Below are positions 46,737 to 55,206 of a DNA stretch of 60,049 nucleotides, one piece after another; position 1 is the stretch's first letter, and every line of letters begins with the position of its first letter. The notes beneath the pieces are model-generated. The model ran no database searches. It worked only from the letters and a program-made list of their open reading frames with translations, and had not been told where the DNA came from. The translations under genes and the position numbers were made by a program. The stretch is from CAZFRF01 sp964540925 (GTDB taxonomy: Bacteria; Patescibacteriota; Microgenomatia; Levybacterales; UBA12049): positions 1 through 60,049 of the forward strand of contig CAZIOR010000002.1 of assembly GCA_964540925.1 (NCBI GenBank). Direction: 5' to 3'.

Positions 46737-49074
46737 TTGGATAAAATCTCCATTTTTTATCTTTACGCTAATTGTTTTATTTTTCTTCTTTAAATTTTTT
46801 GTATTAGGTAAAATACCACTAGCTACTGATCTTCTAATTTCCGAATATAATCCTTGGAAACAATATTCTTTTTTAGGCTATAATCCAGGAAGTTTTCCCT
46901 CAAAGTTTCAGTACGGAGATGTAATTCACCAATTGTACCCTTGGAAAACATTCACCATCGATTCACTGAAGAATTTTACTATTCCCCTATGGAATCCTTA
47001 TAATTTTTCTGGCCATCCATTTTTAGCTGATATCCAATCAGCAGTATTCCAACCATTAAATCTTTTGTACTTAATACTAGCACAGCCAATTGCTTGGGGA
47101 CTCACAGTTGCGCTGCAACCTTTTATAGCTTTAATAGGAACTTATTTGTTTGCAAAGAAAATTGGACTTAAAAAAGAAACAGCAATTTTTTCTTCAATTG
47201 GTTACGCATTTTCTTTATATATGTCAACTTTCCTTGAGTACAATACGATGGGACATGTAATTGCAGTTTTACCAATTACTCTTTATGGAGTTGAGCTAAT
47301 ACTAGAGAAAAATAAATTTAAAGGAGTTTTAATTTTCTCTCTTTCAATTGCATATGCGATATTCGCAGGACACATTCAACTTGCAGGATTTAATATTCTA
47401 TTTACAATTATTTATTCTCTGTTTAGATTAAGCAGTATTAAAGAAAAATTTAAAAACAGCTTATTACTTTTTATAACTTTTATTACTTCCCTGCTAATTG
47501 CTTCCATTCAGCTTCTTCCTACTCTTGAATTACTTAACCTAGCTGCCAGAGCAAATCAAAACTATCAATTCTTAATAGAAAAATTATTATTACAACCTTT
47601 TCAATCTATACTTTTTTTCTCCCCAGATTTTTTTGGAAATCCTGCTACAGGAAATTACAAAATATTAGATTCTTATCCTGGGAATTCAATTTACATTGGT
47701 TTAGCAACTATTTTATTTGCCATCAGCTCCATCACATTAATTAGAAAAAATATATTTATTAAATTCTTTGTATTTGTCTCAACGTTATTCATAATTTTAT
47801 TTTTCAGAAACCCATTATCAGAACTATTTTTCAAAATTAATATTCCTTTTTTCTCAACTGGATCGCCCACTAATGCGATTTATCTATTAAGTTTTAGCAT
47901 TTCTATTCTTGCAGGGTTTGGTATTGAAAATATAAAAAACAAAAATAAAATATTAATTTTAATTTCTCTTTCAATCATAGCCTACCTCAGCATAAACACA
48001 ATTATTTTTAAAGATTTAGTGAATATGAAAAATGTATTATTGTCTCTTTTATTATCAATCGGATTACTTGTTCTTTTGATAATTAATTATTTTCAAAAAC
48101 TTAAACATTCCTTACTAATATTAATTTTTTGTTTAATTACAATTGCTGACCTATTCTTTTATTTTCAAAAGTTTAATTCTTTTGTTCCTAAAGAATTGGT
48201 TTTCCCAGATACAAAAATATTTAGCTATATAAAAGAAAACTCTGGAATAAACAGAGTTTGGGGTTATCAAGAAGCAATTCTTGAACCAAATTTTAATACA
48301 CAATTTAATATATATTCAGCTGAAGGAACAGATCCACTTTATCCTAAAGCTTACGGACAACTTATCACCGCTTCGCATAATGGTCAAATCAGCAAGGATT
48401 TTTCAAATCTAAATAGATCAGATGCGATTATCTCTCAGCGCAATATAGGCTTTACTAACCCCTATAGAGAAAAAATCCTACAGCTAACTGGAACAAAATA
48501 TATTTTAGATGTTAAAAACAGTACACCTGATAACTTCCCTATTAAAGAATATAATATTACTTACGAAGAAGACTTATGGAGAGTTATTAAAGACTCAAAG
48601 GCAGCAGACAGAATATTTTTTGCTAAAAAATTGAATTACTATTCAACCTCCGAAGATTTTGCTAAAAAATTCTTTAACCCAAACTTTAATCCACAACAAG
48701 ATATATTAGTAGAAAATAATGCATATTCTAAAGATTATTTAAATCAAATTGATAACAATGCGATAATTAAACTTGTAAATTATTCACCAAATAAAATAAT
48801 AATTGATACCAAAAGCAACACTAATCAAATCCTATTTATTTCAGATACATATTATCCAGGTTGGAAGGCTACTATTGATAATAAAAACACAAAGATAATA
48901 AAAACTAATTTTACCTTTAGATCAATTGCTATACCTAAAGGCCAACATAGAGTAGTAATGTCCTATGAGCCAGATTCATTTAAACTTGGTTTTTATCTTT
49001 CTCTCTTAGGATTTGCAGGGTTATTTATTTTATGTATACTTTACATTAGAGATGAATATCTTAAAAAGAACTAA
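46726..49074 (+). CDS. YfhO-like multi-pass membrane protein
   Basis: A 782-residue paralogue of 31054 and 34664: QLYPWKTFTIDSLKNFTIPL near 69-88, then WNPYNFSGHPFLADIQSAVF near 89-108, many helices, and an exposed C-terminal domain with YYPGWKATIDN near residue 708 plus a complete last helix. It overlaps the gene before it by 11 bases and the gene after it by 23, so the three are presumably translated together. Probably the extracytoplasmic transferase of this operon; no GT2 gene is present within the operon to supply it. Confidence 0.78.
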   Translation: MRSNWIKSPFFIFTLIVLFFFFKFFVLGKIPLATDLLISEYNPWKQYSFLGYNPGSFPSKFQYGDVIHQLYPWKTFTIDSLKNFTIPLWNPYNFSGHPFLADIQSAVFQPLNLLYLILAQPIAWGLTVALQPFIALIGTYLFAKKIGLKKETAIFSSIGYAFSLYMSTFLEYNTMGHVIAVLPITLYGVELILEKNKFKGVLIFSLSIAYAIFAGHIQLAGFNILFTIIYSLFRLSSIKEKFKNSLLLFITFITSLLIASIQLLPTLELLNLAARANQNYQFLIEKLLLQPFQSILFFSPDFFGNPATGNYKILDSYPGNSIYIGLATILFAISSITLIRKNIFIKFFVFVSTLFIILFFRNPLSELFFKINIPFFSTGSPTNAIYLLSFSISILAGFGIENIKNKNKILILISLSIIAYLSINTIIFKDLVNMKNVLLSLLLSIGLLVLLIINYFQKLKHSLLILIFCLITIADLFFYFQKFNSFVPKELVFPDTKIFSYIKENSGINRVWGYQEAILEPNFNTQFNIYSAEGTDPLYPKAYGQLITASHNGQISKDFSNLNRSDAIISQRNIGFTNPYREKILQLTGTKYILDVKNSTPDNFPIKEYNITYEEDLWRVIKDSKAADRIFFAKKLNYYSTSEDFAKKFFNPNFNPQQDILVENNAYSKDYLNQIDNNAIIKLVNYSPNKIIIDTKSNTNQILFISDTYYPGWKATIDNKNTKIIKTNFTFRSIAIPKGQHRVVMSYEPDSFKLGFYLSLLGFAGLFILCILYIRDEYLKKN

Positions 49075-50758
49075 TTTATTATTTATTGTTTTTACGATTC
49101 TTATTTTAGGAATAGGATTATTTTTCAGATTTTACAAATTAGACACTATTCCACCAGGACTTTACCAAGATGAAACTGCAATAGGATACAACGCCTACTC
49201 AATTCTTAAAACTGGAGCAGATGAGTATGGCAAAAGTTTTCCTTTATATTTTAAATCTTTTGGAGACTACAAGTTACCGGTTTATATCTATTCAACAATT
49301 CCATCTATAGCCCTATTCGGGCTAAACGCATTTGCAGTCAGATTTCCTTCTGCCTTGTTTGGATTCCTAACTCTTCCCATAGTTGGTCTTTTAATGCTTA
49401 GATTTACTAAAAATAAATATTTTGCACTACTTTCCATGGGGCTTTTATCCATACTTCCTTGGCATTTGCATTATAATCGTGCAACCTTTGAAGTTAGTAT
49501 TTCACTTTTCTTATTTACCCTAGGACTTTATCTTTTACACAAAGCGTTTTTAGATCAAAAACCAAAAGGCTTATTTTTATTAGGAACCCTTTCTTTTATA
49601 TTGGGACTTTATACATATAATTTAACAAGATTACTTGCTCCATTAATTTACATTTTGATTTTAGTCTTCTTCAGAAAAAAAATTAGCCAAGTAAATAAAA
49701 CAGAAATAATAATCACATCTGTAACAGGATTTGTTTTTCTTATTCCTCTTGTATTAACACTTTTTCAAAATGGAGGCTCCTCTTCTGCATCTGGAACTCT
49801 CATTTTTTCAAGCGCTGCAGTACAAGCTCCTTTTCTTGAATTTAGATCTTTTCTAGTTAATACTCACATTCCACTAGTAAGCATTCTTTTTAATAAAATA
49901 TTTATGACTAGTTGGCAATATTTAAATAATATTGCCGCCTATTTCTCGGTCGACTTCTTTTTCTTAAAAGGATCTTTACATGGTAATCATGGTATTGGCA
50001 ATTTTGGTGAATTTTACTTAATACAACTTCCCTTTCTTATCTATGGCTTAATTACGATAATTAGGAAAAAACTTGAATGGGGATACTTACTAATTGGCTG
50101 GGCAATATTAACTATTTTAACCGCTGCCTTAACTAGAGATGTTCCCCATGCTACACGAAGCTTTTTCTTAATTCTTCCATGCGTTGGATTCATAACCCTA
50201 GGTATTGTTGAGGCATATAATTTTTTAAAGACTCAAAATAAATCATTACAATATTTGGTTGTTTTTATAGTTATTGCACTCTCAATATATAACGTTATTT
50301 ATTATTTTAGCTCTTACTATTTTAGATTCCCTATTATTTACGCAAAAGCTTGGAGTTATTCAGATAAAGAATTAGTTAACTATATAAAACCCATGATAAA
50401 CAGTTATGATCAAATCATTGTTGATACTAGTGGGCCAAAATATACATCGTTTCTTTTTTATCTAGGATATCCTCCTGAAAATTTTCAAGTAACCTCAGCA
50501 AGAGCTCGTGACGACTCAGAAGGATTTAGTGAAGTAAAATCTTTTGGTAGTTTTCAATTTAGAGACATTGATTGGAATAATGATTTAAATTTACCAAATA
50601 CTTTAATAATAGTAGGCGCAGATAAGGTACCTCCAACAGCTAAAGTAATTAAGACATTTACATTACCAGAAAGACCAGTTGTTTTATCAAAAGGACAAGA
50701 GATACTTAGCTTCCCAACTACTGACATAAACTACGCATTAATTGAAACTTCAAAGTAA
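49052..50758 (+). CDS. PMT/ArnT-like GT-C glycosyltransferase
   Basis: The ATG at 49052 (MNILKRTN, then the first helix) is chosen; the longer reading adds 13 residues inside the YfhO gene. The 568-residue product has Asp40-Glu41 in LYQDETAIGYNAY, DEYGKSFP and GDYKLPVYIYS, about ten helices and a C-terminal exposed domain with FRDIDW, as in the protein at 25570. It is therefore a third copy of the tandem paralogue type at 25570/27206, here in another operon. Its stop is one base from the stop of the opposite-strand gene. Confidence 0.8.
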   Translation: MNILKRTNLLFIVFTILILGIGLFFRFYKLDTIPPGLYQDETAIGYNAYSILKTGADEYGKSFPLYFKSFGDYKLPVYIYSTIPSIALFGLNAFAVRFPSALFGFLTLPIVGLLMLRFTKNKYFALLSMGLLSILPWHLHYNRATFEVSISLFLFTLGLYLLHKAFLDQKPKGLFLLGTLSFILGLYTYNLTRLLAPLIYILILVFFRKKISQVNKTEIIITSVTGFVFLIPLVLTLFQNGGSSSASGTLIFSSAAVQAPFLEFRSFLVNTHIPLVSILFNKIFMTSWQYLNNIAAYFSVDFFFLKGSLHGNHGIGNFGEFYLIQLPFLIYGLITIIRKKLEWGYLLIGWAILTILTAALTRDVPHATRSFFLILPCVGFITLGIVEAYNFLKTQNKSLQYLVVFIVIALSIYNVIYYFSSYYFRFPIIYAKAWSYSDKELVNYIKPMINSYDQIIVDTSGPKYTSFLFYLGYPPENFQVTSARARDDSEGFSEVKSFGSFQFRDIDWNNDLNLPNTLIIVGADKVPPTAKVIKTFTLPERPVVLSKGQEILSFPTTDINYALIETSK

Positions 50759-50759
50759 C

Positions 50760-52283
50760 TTATTGAGGAATAACTTTATAAAGCTGGTAGTAAAAATCCG
50801 TATTTCCTTGTCTAACCTGAAAAACTAATTTTAAAGGATATTTAGGTGTATTTTCTCTGTTTGCATCTTGATAGAAAACAAAATATGTTGGCATTTCTTT
50901 TGCCATTTCCAAAACTTCCTGAGGAAATTTATCTACAGGCCAGTAACCTTTGACCATGATGTTTTTATTTTTTACCAAGTACATCTCAAGCCCTGCGGGC
51001 ATTAAGCCAAATGTCCCTTCGGTTGCAACAAAAATCTTACCATTTTGCGCTTGTTGTTTAAAGTAATTTACGCTTTCTTTAAGCCCCCACCCTGCAGCCC
51101 AACTATTAATATATTGATTGTTATCTGCCTTAGCTATCCTTGAGTTAACGGGATCAACTGCAAATTGTAAAGATACAAAGGCTGAATAAATTACAAATAA
51201 AGTTACTAAACTTACAGTCAAAATTATATTTGATTTATTAAACCTTACTTTCTTTTCAATGAAATCAATTAAATAATTAAGTCCGTATGCGCAAAGTGGC
51301 AAAAGCATTACGGTCATGAAAAATATAAAACGAGGAAAAATTACTTTTCCAAAAAGCGCCAGGGCAAGAAAAGGAAGCAGGAAATAAACTGTTAAAATAA
51401 TTTTTTCTTTAAAATATTTAAAGATTGTTAGATACGCAATAGCAAGAAGAATTAAATAAGGAAGTTTTAAATACTGCACAAACCAACTAACTAACCCATT
51501 GAAATTCCCTACGAAAAAGGTAAACGGATGCATTAGCCATTCTGAAAATGGATAAACAAAAACAGCATTCTTTGCTTGAATCATTTGAAATAAAGGAGAA
51601 AGTCTTAAAAGATTGTACATTCCATAAGCAATGACAACTGAAAAACCCAGATACAAAACTGTTTTAATAAGTCTTTGAATAGAATTTTTTTCCTTGAAAT
51701 TAATTAAAATAAGAAGAATTGGTAAAAGATAAATATTAAAAAAGTTTGTAGACTTTGTAAGTACTCCTGCTCCAATTAATATTCCAAGAGTATAGGCTAA
51801 ATCAATTCTCAACTTTCTAACCAAAAGCACTGAAAAATAGACAGACCAGGTAAAGAAAGCCGCTACCAAGCTATCATATAAAGCCATTCTGTCTAATACT
51901 TGAGCGAAAGGATAAAATACATAAAGTATGGAAGACATAAAAGCAATTTTCTTACTCTTAAATAGCTCATATGTTAAAAACCATAATCCAATTAATGTAA
52001 ACAGGCCACTTACTACAGATACTAACCTACCTGCAATTAAAGGATCTGTAACAAGTTTTAGAAAAAACATTGCAAACCAAACATACATTGGCTGCTTGCC
52101 ATCTGTTAAAGAAATAAATCTCCAAGAAGAATCCTGCAAAGCAATTTGCGACCATCTAATATAGATTGCCTCATCTGTAAAAAGAGGCATACGATCAAGA
52201 AAAATAAGTCTAAGTAAAAAATAAATAATACCTATACCTAGAAAAAGTGCGATTTCTTTTTTGTACTTTAAAAATAACTGCAT
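50760..52283 (-). CDS. PMT_2-type GT-C glycosyltransferase
   Basis: A 507-residue protein with Asp37-Glu38 in LFTDEAIYIRW, DGKQPMYVWFAMFFLK near 60-75 (PMT-like second loop with an aromatic-rich motif), about ten helices and a soluble C-terminal domain. This subgroup is closer to generic PMT_2/ArnT enzymes than to the DEYG paralogues. The ATG sits six bases after a perfect -10 box, so although it follows 52307-53482 it can be transcribed separately as a leaderless mRNA. Substrate unknown. Confidence 0.8.
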   Translation of the reverse strand: MQLFLKYKKEIALFLGIGIIYFLLRLIFLDRMPLFTDEAIYIRWSQIALQDSSWRFISLTDGKQPMYVWFAMFFLKLVTDPLIAGRLVSVVSGLFTLIGLWFLTYELFKSKKIAFMSSILYVFYPFAQVLDRMALYDSLVAAFFTWSVYFSVLLVRKLRIDLAYTLGILIGAGVLTKSTNFFNIYLLPILLILINFKEKNSIQRLIKTVLYLGFSVVIAYGMYNLLRLSPLFQMIQAKNAVFVYPFSEWLMHPFTFFVGNFNGLVSWFVQYLKLPYLILLAIAYLTIFKYFKEKIILTVYFLLPFLALALFGKVIFPRFIFFMTVMLLPLCAYGLNYLIDFIEKKVRFNKSNIILTVSLVTLFVIYSAFVSLQFAVDPVNSRIAKADNNQYINSWAAGWGLKESVNYFKQQAQNGKIFVATEGTFGLMPAGLEMYLVKNKNIMVKGYWPVDKFPQEVLEMAKEMPTYFVFYQDANRENTPKYPLKLVFQVRQGNTDFYYQLYKVIPQ

Positions 52284-52289
52284 AAAAAA

Positions 52290-52318
52290 ATTATATTAAA
52301 ATCTAACTACTTGATCAA
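52290..52318 (-). promoter_or_regulatory. Internal leaderless promoter before the GT-C gene
   Basis: TTGATC (52313-52318), a 17-base spacer and TATAAT (52290-52295), then six T residues and the ATG at 52283. The -35 lies in the last codons of the upstream gene. The six-base discriminator contains no ribosome site. Confidence 0.68.
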
Positions 52319-53482
52319 TCTTGTCTTTACAAAACATGAGATAGTCAAAATAACCAACGCGCCTAATCCATATAATTCAATTTGCCCAATAAGCTCAGGA
52401 TAACCAATCGAATAATCAGTCAAAAGAACATATGCAATGTAAATAATTGAACATATTATTGAAGAAACGAGCACAGGAATAAAAACATAATATTTTCTAG
52501 AAACAAAAGCAGCTAAAGAAAATGGAAACATTAAGTACCATGGTTGAAACGTTGTCCTGTAGCTTGCAAATATTATTGCAGACAAGCTAATTACCGCAGA
52601 TATTAAAAACACATATTCATAATTAATATTCTTTTTAAGTCGTTCATAAACAAAAAGACCAAGAAAAACAGGAATTAAAATGACAGATGCATATTTAATA
52701 CCTATTGAGAAAAAAAGTGATAAAAAAGATCCAATTTTTCTTTTCTTAAAATAAAGATAAAATGCCAAAAGAGCAAAAAATATTAAAGGAAAATCATTAT
52801 GGACAGAAACTAAACCCTCAAATAAAACTAAAGGATTTAAGGCAAAAAAGAGTGTATTAAAAACTTTGTCTTTAGGAAAAATAATCTCAGAAATTTTATA
52901 AATTAAATAACAACTCCCTAAAAATGTTAAAGCAATAAGTCCTTTAAAAAGAAAGAAATTAACTATGAATATATTTAAGGACACAAATGATAATGGCAAA
53001 GTTAAAATTAACCAGCTTGGTCCATATGGATAAAATCTATGTGTCCATCTCATAAAATTAAGCATTGGATCCCCAGTGAAATCTATTGGAGCATGAAAAT
53101 ATGGATTTTGATGATAAAAAGTAATTATCTTTGCGTCAAAAATATAATTAAATAAATCATACGAAAATGCGTTATAAGAAAGTCCTAGAATTATAACGAC
53201 AATCGGAATTATTAATTTTAAATGAAAGTACTTAATCACTCCCTTTCTGGAAAGATATAAAAATAGTAGATAATAAATAAAAAGAATGGCTGTGATAATT
53301 CCAAAGATTGCCGCTGACAAAGGTCTTTGGAAAAATCCAATATTTTGCATGAATTTCTCAGCTGTTTGAAAAATAGAACTCTGTGAGAAAGTTAAACTTA
53401 AATCAACTTGGGTGAATGTATAGAGAAACAAAGCAACAATTACTGCTATGTAGCTTAAAATAAGCAGTTTAATTTTTGTCAT
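52307..53482 (-). CDS. MptA/MptB-like GT-C mannosyltransferase family protein
   Basis: A 391-residue protein with about eleven helices. The first large loop has HQNPYFHAPIDF near 103-114 and RFYPYGPSWLIL near 129-140, the NPY and PYGPxWL elements seen in polyprenol-phosphomannose-dependent mannosyltransferases (MptA/MptB) and related GT-C/DUF2029 enzymes. VHNDFPLI near 221 gives an acidic residue in the next loop. The partner GT2 at 53479 would make the polyprenyl-linked donor; the two overlap by four bases. The sugar is inferred, not shown. Confidence 0.72.
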   Translation of the reverse strand: MTKIKLLILSYIAVIVALFLYTFTQVDLSLTFSQSSIFQTAEKFMQNIGFFQRPLSAAIFGIITAILFIYYLLFLYLSRKGVIKYFHLKLIIPIVVIILGLSYNAFSYDLFNYIFDAKIITFYHQNPYFHAPIDFTGDPMLNFMRWTHRFYPYGPSWLILTLPLSFVSLNIFIVNFFLFKGLIALTFLGSCYLIYKISEIIFPKDKVFNTLFFALNPLVLFEGLVSVHNDFPLIFFALLAFYLYFKKRKIGSFLSLFFSIGIKYASVILIPVFLGLFVYERLKKNINYEYVFLISAVISLSAIIFASYRTTFQPWYLMFPFSLAAFVSRKYYVFIPVLVSSIICSIIYIAYVLLTDYSIGYPELIGQIELYGLGALVILTISCFVKTRLIK

Positions 53483-54237
53483 AAATTCTTATATTTACCT
53501 GAGAGTTCGTTAAGTCTAATTCTAACTAAATCTTCTAATGCTTCTACTGAATCTTTGATAGGACTCACTCTTCTAGTTTCTACATATAACCAATTTACTC
53601 CTACTTCTTTAATCTTATATCCTCTCTTGGCGGCTAAAAACAAAAGCTCAACATCAAAACCTGCTTTTACTGATGATCCAGAAATTTGCTTATACCCATG
53701 ATGGAATTTTTCTAATTTAGAAAAAAGATCATAAGCTACGTTTTTCTTAAATAGTTTAAAACCACACTGAGTGTCATTTAATCCAGAAAGACCTACTATT
53801 AGAGATCTTAACATTATCATTCCCTTTGCCATTAATGTTCTGGTCCAGGGAGCACCTTTTCGGATTGAACTTCGACTACCAATAACAATGTCGTAATTTT
53901 TAGTAAATTCTAATAATTTCTCTACTTCTTCTATTGGAGTTGCTTGATCCATATCAGTAAAAAGAACCCACTGTCCCTTTGATTCCAAAATTCCCTTTGT
54001 TACAGCTCCAGCCTTGCCACTGTGTGTTCCGTGAACTAATCTAAAATTTTTATCTTCTTTAATAAATTTCTCAACAAATTCAAAGCTTCCATCATTTGAT
54101 CCATCATCAACGACAATAACTTCAAAAGAATATTTTTGTTTAGATAAATAATGGGCAACCTTATCTAAAACGCCCTTTTGCAGGTTGCTCATCTCATTAT
54201 ATGAGGGAATTACTACGGATAAGAAAATTGTATCCAC
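53479..54237 (-). CDS. GT2 polyprenyl-phosphate-glucose-synthase-like protein (ALG5 group)
   Basis: A 252-residue enzyme with SVVIPSYNE (7-15), VVDDGSNDGS (42-51), HSGKAGAVTKG (72-82), a DMD metal site at 95-97 in FTDMDQATP (ALG5 group usually DAD-GAT) and DTQCGFKLFK near 151-160. No membrane helices. The start codon is GTG, six bases after a perfect TATAAT, predicting a leaderless message. Head of the three-gene block down to 50760 and likely donor synthase for the GT-C enzymes in it. Confidence 0.86.
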   Translation of the reverse strand: MDTIFLSVVIPSYNEMSNLQKGVLDKVAHYLSKQKYSFEVIVVDDGSNDGSFEFVEKFIKEDKNFRLVHGTHSGKAGAVTKGILESKGQWVLFTDMDQATPIEEVEKLLEFTKNYDIVIGSRSSIRKGAPWTRTLMAKGMIMLRSLIVGLSGLNDTQCGFKLFKKNVAYDLFSKLEKFHHGYKQISGSSVKAGFDVELLFLAAKRGYKIKEVGVNWLYVETRRVSPIKDSVEALEDLVRIRLNELSGKYKNL

Positions 54238-54243
54238 GAATAG

Positions 54244-54272
54244 ATTATAGCTGAAAAATAAAGGGTAAACAA
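54244..54272 (-). promoter_or_regulatory. Leaderless promoter of the ALG5-like gene
   Basis: TTGTTT (54267-54272), a 17-base spacer and TATAAT (54244-54249), then CTATTC and the GTG at 54237. It is back to back with the tRNA promoter in a 77-base gap. Confidence 0.7.
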
Positions 54273-54276
54273 ATAT

Positions 54277-54305
54277 TTGTCTATGAGCTCATTTTAAGGT
54301 AAAAT
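54277..54305 (+). promoter_or_regulatory. tRNA-Glu promoter
   Basis: TTGTCT (54277-54282), a 17-base spacer and TAAAAT (54300-54305), nine bases before the first base of the mature tRNA. The 5' leader would be about three bases. Confidence 0.5.
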
Positions 54306-54314
54306 ATACACCAT

Positions 54315-54388
54315 GCCGCCATCGTCTAGTGGCCTAGGACGTCGGATTCTCATTCCGAAAATCAGGGGTTCAACTCCCCTTGGCGGTA
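54315..54388 (+). tRNA. tRNA-Glu (anticodon CUC)
   Basis: The 74 bases fold as a full cloverleaf: acceptor GCCGCCA pairing with TGGCGGT (G1 opposes U72), D arm GTCTAGTGGCCTAGGAC, anticodon stem TCGGA/TCCGA around the loop TTCTCAT with anticodon CTC, a five-base variable loop and T arm AGGGG-TTCAACT-CCCCT. The D arm differs by only two bases from E. coli tRNA-Glu. CCA is not encoded and must be added. The mature 3' end abuts the stop codon (54389) of the opposite-strand membrane gene. Confidence 0.95.
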
Positions 54389-55171
54389 CTAAAAAATATT
54401 AAATAGAGGATAGATCTTCCACAGGCTTGTAATATATATACAATTAAATAACACTCCTACAACAATAAACAATAAATCGTTCTTAGATAACTTTGGTGAA
54501 AGTGAAGGAATAAGAATAAGTAGTAAGAATGGTAAAAAATCCAATACATACCTATACCCATATTGAGAAAAGCCAATACTATAATAAACTAGAACTGGAA
54601 TAAGCAAGGCAACTACAGTAGCAACTGCTGACAAGGAATAAATTCCTTTCCTAAAATTAAATAATAGTTTTAAAAATAANNNNNNNNNNNNNNNNNNNNN
54701 NNNNNNNNNNNNNNNNNNNNNNNNNNNNNNNNNNNNNNNNNNNNNNNNNNNNNNNNNNNNNNNNNNNNNNNNNNNNNNNATAAACAAAGAATCTATTTTC
54801 TTAAATTTAAAATGATTTGCAATTGAATATACTCCCCAAAATGAACCAATTAATGCAACTAATCCCAAAGCATACTGGGGAAAACTTTTACCAAATAAAA
54901 AAACAAAAGGCACTAAAGCAACTGAGGCAAAGGGAGCATAAAACAAATAGAATTTACCATTAAATTTAGAAATATCTCCTAAAGGTGTTTCTTTATTATA
55001 TTCAAAAGATACATGGCCCTTAACGAACTGACTTGCCATAAGCGACAAAGAATAGTCCTTATTGTGATTTTGGCTATAAACAAAAATAAGAGATGCTGAA
55101 AGAAGAGTAAATGCAAATAGGATTATAAAAAGAGTTTTTTTATAATCTTTTAAAAAAGATAAATACTTCAC
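54389..55171 (-). CDS. Multi-pass membrane protein, interrupted by an assembly gap
   Basis: Not recognised to family level. The visible parts show an N-terminal helix (about 14-33), an exposed loop with YNKETPLGDISKFNGKFYLF near 58-77, then helices; after the 100-N gap there are further helices and a short tail. The layout resembles the GT-C enzymes of the region, and the GDISKFNGKFY loop with an Asp is compatible with that, but proof is missing. Start is GTG, six bases after a TAAAAT box whose first bases are the stop codon of the gene upstream. True length unknown because of the gap. Confidence 0.6.
   Translation of the reverse strand: MKYLSFLKDYKKTLFIILFAFTLLSASLIFVYSQNHNKDYSLSLMASQFVKGHVSFEYNKETPLGDISKFNGKFYLFYAPFASVALVPFVFLFGKSFPQYALGLVALIGSFWGVYSIANHFKFKKIDSLFXXXXXXXXXXXXXXXXXXXXXXXXXXXXXXXXXXLFLKLLFNFRKGIYSLSAVATVVALLIPVLVYYSIGFSQYGYRYVLDFLPFLLLILIPSLSPKLSKNDLLFIVVGVLFNCIYITSLWKIYPLFNIF
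54680..54779. other. Assembly gap (100 N)
   Basis: Exactly 100 N, the conventional placeholder for a scaffold gap of unknown size. It interrupts the membrane-protein gene at 54389-55171. The reading frame happens to continue across it. Confidence 0.98.
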
Positions 55172-55177
55172 TAATTA

Positions 55178-55206
55178 ATTTTAACTAGTTATGCAAGACA
55201 TAACAA
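55178..55206 (-). promoter_or_regulatory. Leaderless promoter before the gapped membrane gene
   Basis: TTGTTA (55201-55206), a 17-base spacer and TAAAAT (55178-55183), then TAATTA and the GTG at 55171. The -10 overlaps the TAA stop of the upstream gene and the -35 lies in its coding end. Confidence 0.6.

Noticed and set aside
50749..50776. Imperfect inverted repeat AAAGT...ACTTT between the convergent stops, a possible bidirectional terminator
   Set aside because: The stem is AT-only and interrupted by a bulge, and no T-run follows on either strand.
54315..54388. Integration site (att) at the tRNA 3' end
   Set aside because: No second copy of the 3' segment, integrase or other mobile gene could be seen in the window.
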